A DNA stretch of 64,000 bases from Planctomycetota bacterium (GTDB lineage: Bacteria; Planctomycetota; UBA1135; GCA-002686595), in contig JADJQU010000001.1 in NCBI GenBank assembly GCA_016712565.1, forward strand, positions 868,001 to 932,000, written 5' to 3'. Of the stretch, positions 62,326 through 64,000 are shown piece after piece. The notes below the pieces were generated by a model that did not search any database, was not told the origin of the DNA, and saw nothing but the letters and a program-made list of their open reading frames with translations. Position numbers and translations under genes: made by a program. Numbering within the stretch: the stretch's first letter is position 1; each line of letters opens with the position of its first letter.

Positions 62326-62574
62326 GGCGAGAACCTCGAGCGCCTGGGCTATCGCAGCATGACGCCGATCGAGGCGGAGAGCCTGCCGCCGGGCCATGCG
62401 GGGCGCGACCTGATCGCCCAGGCGAAGGCCGGCAGCGGCAAGACGGCGGCCTTCGCGCTGGTGCTGCTGTCGCGCTTGACCGCGTCGCGCGCGGCGGGCG
62501 TGCAGGCCCTGGTGCTCTCGCCCACGCGCGAATTGGCCGAGCAGGTGGCCCAGGAGATCCGGCGCCTCGCGCGG
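62326..62574 (+). pseudogene. Truncated DEAD-box helicase fragment (N-terminal part)
   Basis: About 83 codons read like the start of a DbpA/DEAD-box helicase: ENLERLGYRSMTPIEAESLP, then GRDLIAQAKAGSGKTAAFAL (motif I, with Ala for the usual Thr of AKTGSGKT) and LVLSPTRELAEQVAQEI (motif Ia). It then stops where the minus-strand gene begins, with no DEAD motif. It lacks a start codon context of its own. It is a remnant of a second helicase, cut off by a rearrangement or deletion. Confidence 0.75.
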
Positions 62575-64000
62575 CTACTTCAGGGCCTCGTCAATCCTCT
62601 GGGGATCGACTTCCAGCACGAAATCCTGCGGCGCGTCGGTGTCCAGCACGGTGAGGGTCCACTCGCCGAGGAGCTCGTCGGTCCGCGGCAGACGCAGCCA
62701 CACGCTGACCGGCCCGGACGCAGAGACTCGCTGGCGCGCCGTCAGGCCATCGCCGTCGATTCCCAGCACCGCGTATCCAGCGCTCTCCCCGGGCGCGCTG
62801 AGGTAGGCATGCACCCCGTCGAGCTCGGACAACCGCGGCCCGCGGAAGCGTATGCTCACTTCGTACCCCGGTTGCAGTCGCACGCGCACTTCCTCCTGCG
62901 TGACGCCGAGGATCAGCGCTCGCCGCATCTCCGGCACGACGATGCACAGGTCGAGCGGCACCGCGGGTACGAACCAGGTTGCGCTGCCGTTCACTATGGC
63001 TTGCCCCGGCATGCGCCAATCAAACTCGGCGCCTTCAGCACTCCGCATCGTGCGCACGACCCCGTTTTCGGCCGGCCTGCCATCGGGGCCGTCGACCCGC
63101 ACGCGGAGGGACCGCACGCGTCCGCGCAGGTCGAGGCGTTGCATGCGCGGGTCGCGCAGCGTCTCCCCAGCGCGTACAACGACCGCGTCGATTCTCGCGA
63201 CCTCATGGCCGTCGATCGTGATGCGCAGGGTTCCCGGTCCGGGTGGGAGTGCCTGCAAGAGGAAGCGGGCGAGCTCGGGCTCGGCGGCTTGCACAGCGTA
63301 GGTGCGATGATCGGATCCGACGGCCGGATCCGCCCTGTCGTGGGTCCACTCGACGCGGAATCCGGAGGGCATGACGCGCTTGGGGATCAGCAGAGAGCCG
63401 GCGAGGCCGCCCGTGCGAGGGAGGACGAGCACGAGGTCGCTCGCGCCGCGAAGAACATCGAGCGTTGCGCTGCGGCGCACCCCCCAGATCGCCGAGACTC
63501 TCAGGTGGGTGTCGGCGGTGCTGTCGGTGACCGCGAAGGCGCCATTCGCGTCGCTCAGTGCACAGGCGAGTTCGCGGGGTGAGTTCCTCTCGCGCTCGCG
63601 GGGCGACAGTTCCATGTCGTGGGTCGAGACGCGAACGAGGGCGCCTTCGACCGGAGCGCCGACCTCGTCGATGACGTGACCCGCGACGATGGGCTGGGCG
63701 CGCAGGAACGCCGCCTCGCCAAACTCGACATCCGCCTCGCGCGGTCGGCCGTCCAACTTCGCGCGGAAGTGGCGCTCGACTCCGTCCTCGCCGGGTGCGC
63801 AGAGCACGTCGATCGTGCGTTGGTAGTCCTCGTCCACGTCCTCGCCGGGGAAGGGCTCGTGGAAGGGCAAGCGGAACGTGCCCATTGCATCGGTCGCCGT
63901 CGCCCGTGCGGGCCAAGGAGCCGAGTCGTCCCCGGGGCCGATCTGGTCGCGCACGACAAAGGCAAGGGCACGGCTTGCGAGCACCGCGCCCCGCTCGTCC
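62575..64000 (-). CDS. Carboxypeptidase-regulatory-like repeat protein, C-terminal part (5' end outside window)
   Basis: The frame runs off the right edge; at least 474 residues are visible. It contains repeated Ig-like beta-sandwich modules (GHVIDEVGAPVEGALVRVST and the first visible segment DERGAVLASRALAF), typical of carboxypeptidase-regulatory-like domains, and a segment (LVLVLPRTGGLAGSLLIP) of the same fold. Such repeats occur in large secreted or surface proteins. No catalytic motif is seen in this part. Its 3' end cuts the truncated helicase fragment. N-terminal signals cannot be judged. Confidence 0.78.
   Translation of the reverse strand, partial: DERGAVLASRALAFVVRDQIGPGDDSAPWPARATATDAMGTFRLPFHEPFPGEDVDEDYQRTIDVLCAPGEDGVERHFRAKLDGRPREADVEFGEAAFLRAQPIVAGHVIDEVGAPVEGALVRVSTHDMELSPRERERNSPRELACALSDANGAFAVTDSTADTHLRVSAIWGVRRSATLDVLRGASDLVLVLPRTGGLAGSLLIPKRVMPSGFRVEWTHDRADPAVGSDHRTYAVQAAEPELARFLLQALPPGPGTLRITIDGHEVARIDAVVVRAGETLRDPRMQRLDLRGRVRSLRVRVDGPDGRPAENGVVRTMRSAEGAEFDWRMPGQAIVNGSATWFVPAVPLDLCIVVPEMRRALILGVTQEEVRVRLQPGYEVSIRFRGPRLSELDGVHAYLSAPGESAGYAVLGIDGDGLTARQRVSASGPVSVWLRLPRTDELLGEWTLTVLDTDAPQDFVLEVDPQRIDEALK

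Overview
The window is high-GC bacterial DNA that looks like a chromosome fragment from the Planctomycetota or a close relative. The evidence is a PVC-type secreted dehydrogenase fused to HEAT repeats and a CxxCH cytochrome, an ASPIC/UnbV (CRTAC1-like) lipoprotein, many signal-peptide proteins of unknown function, a secreted CHAT protein, and heavy use of GTG/TTG starts with 4-base stop/start overlaps. This placement is inference. No rRNA, tRNA, CRISPR array or transposase was seen.

Layout. 1-5.9 kb: end of aconitase, 6-phosphogluconolactonase, the PVC-type cytochrome and a membrane protein, nearly gapless. 5.9-11.3 kb: an accessory stretch with an attC-like site, small cassette-type genes (RibD/DHFR-like, isoprenylcysteine methyltransferase-like, VOC), a HAF-repeat secreted protein, a decayed VOC fragment in G-run-rich DNA, and a DUF4143 ATPase with palindromes over its start region. 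11.5-15.6 kb (minus strand): ASPIC/UnbV lipoprotein, a radical SAM enzyme with a C-terminal PqqD-like domain, and a 60-residue ORF overlapping its stop. This is the best candidate in the window for an undescribed system (a RiPP-like pathway). 15.7-20.5 kb: a FadE-type acyl-CoA dehydrogenase with two apparent single-base frameshifts, then an epimerase, a cyclase and a START-like protein with overlapping ends. 20.4-26.6 kb (minus strand): GT-C-like membrane protein, small lipoprotein, YceI fusion, MATE transporter, secreted PKD-like protein. 27-31.2 kb: three minor-pilin-like genes and a membrane-anchored HEAT-like protein. 31.3-44.1 kb: a MITE-like palindrome, a subtilisin-like protease, a methyltransferase/kinase-like fusion with a membrane partner, a nitrilase-family amidase, a secreted CHAT protein, and a zinc-finger membrane protein next to an ECF sigma factor.

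44.5-53.4 kb is a catabolic operon: thiolase, 3-hydroxyacyl-CoA dehydrogenase, two acyl-CoA dehydrogenases, a MeaB-type GTPase, the two subunits of a B12-dependent acyl-CoA mutase, a small HTH protein and a metallo-beta-lactamase-fold enzyme. The large mutase subunit has Phe88 and Gln206 where methylmalonyl-CoA mutase has Tyr and Arg. That is the isobutyryl-CoA mutase pattern, and it fits the neighbours: isobutyryl-CoA to butyryl-CoA, then beta-oxidation to acetyl-CoA.

53.5-64 kb is mostly housekeeping: glycosyltransferase, BtuF-like protein, ferredoxin-IspH pair, DEAD-box helicase with a long disordered tail, CorA (no standard start codon), exonuclease III, HAD phosphatase, a membrane protein, a truncated DEAD-box fragment, and the 3' part of a carboxypeptidase-regulatory-like repeat protein that runs off the right edge. 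Several single-base frameshifts fall in or beside short homopolymers, so sequencing or assembly error is a live alternative to true pseudogenes.
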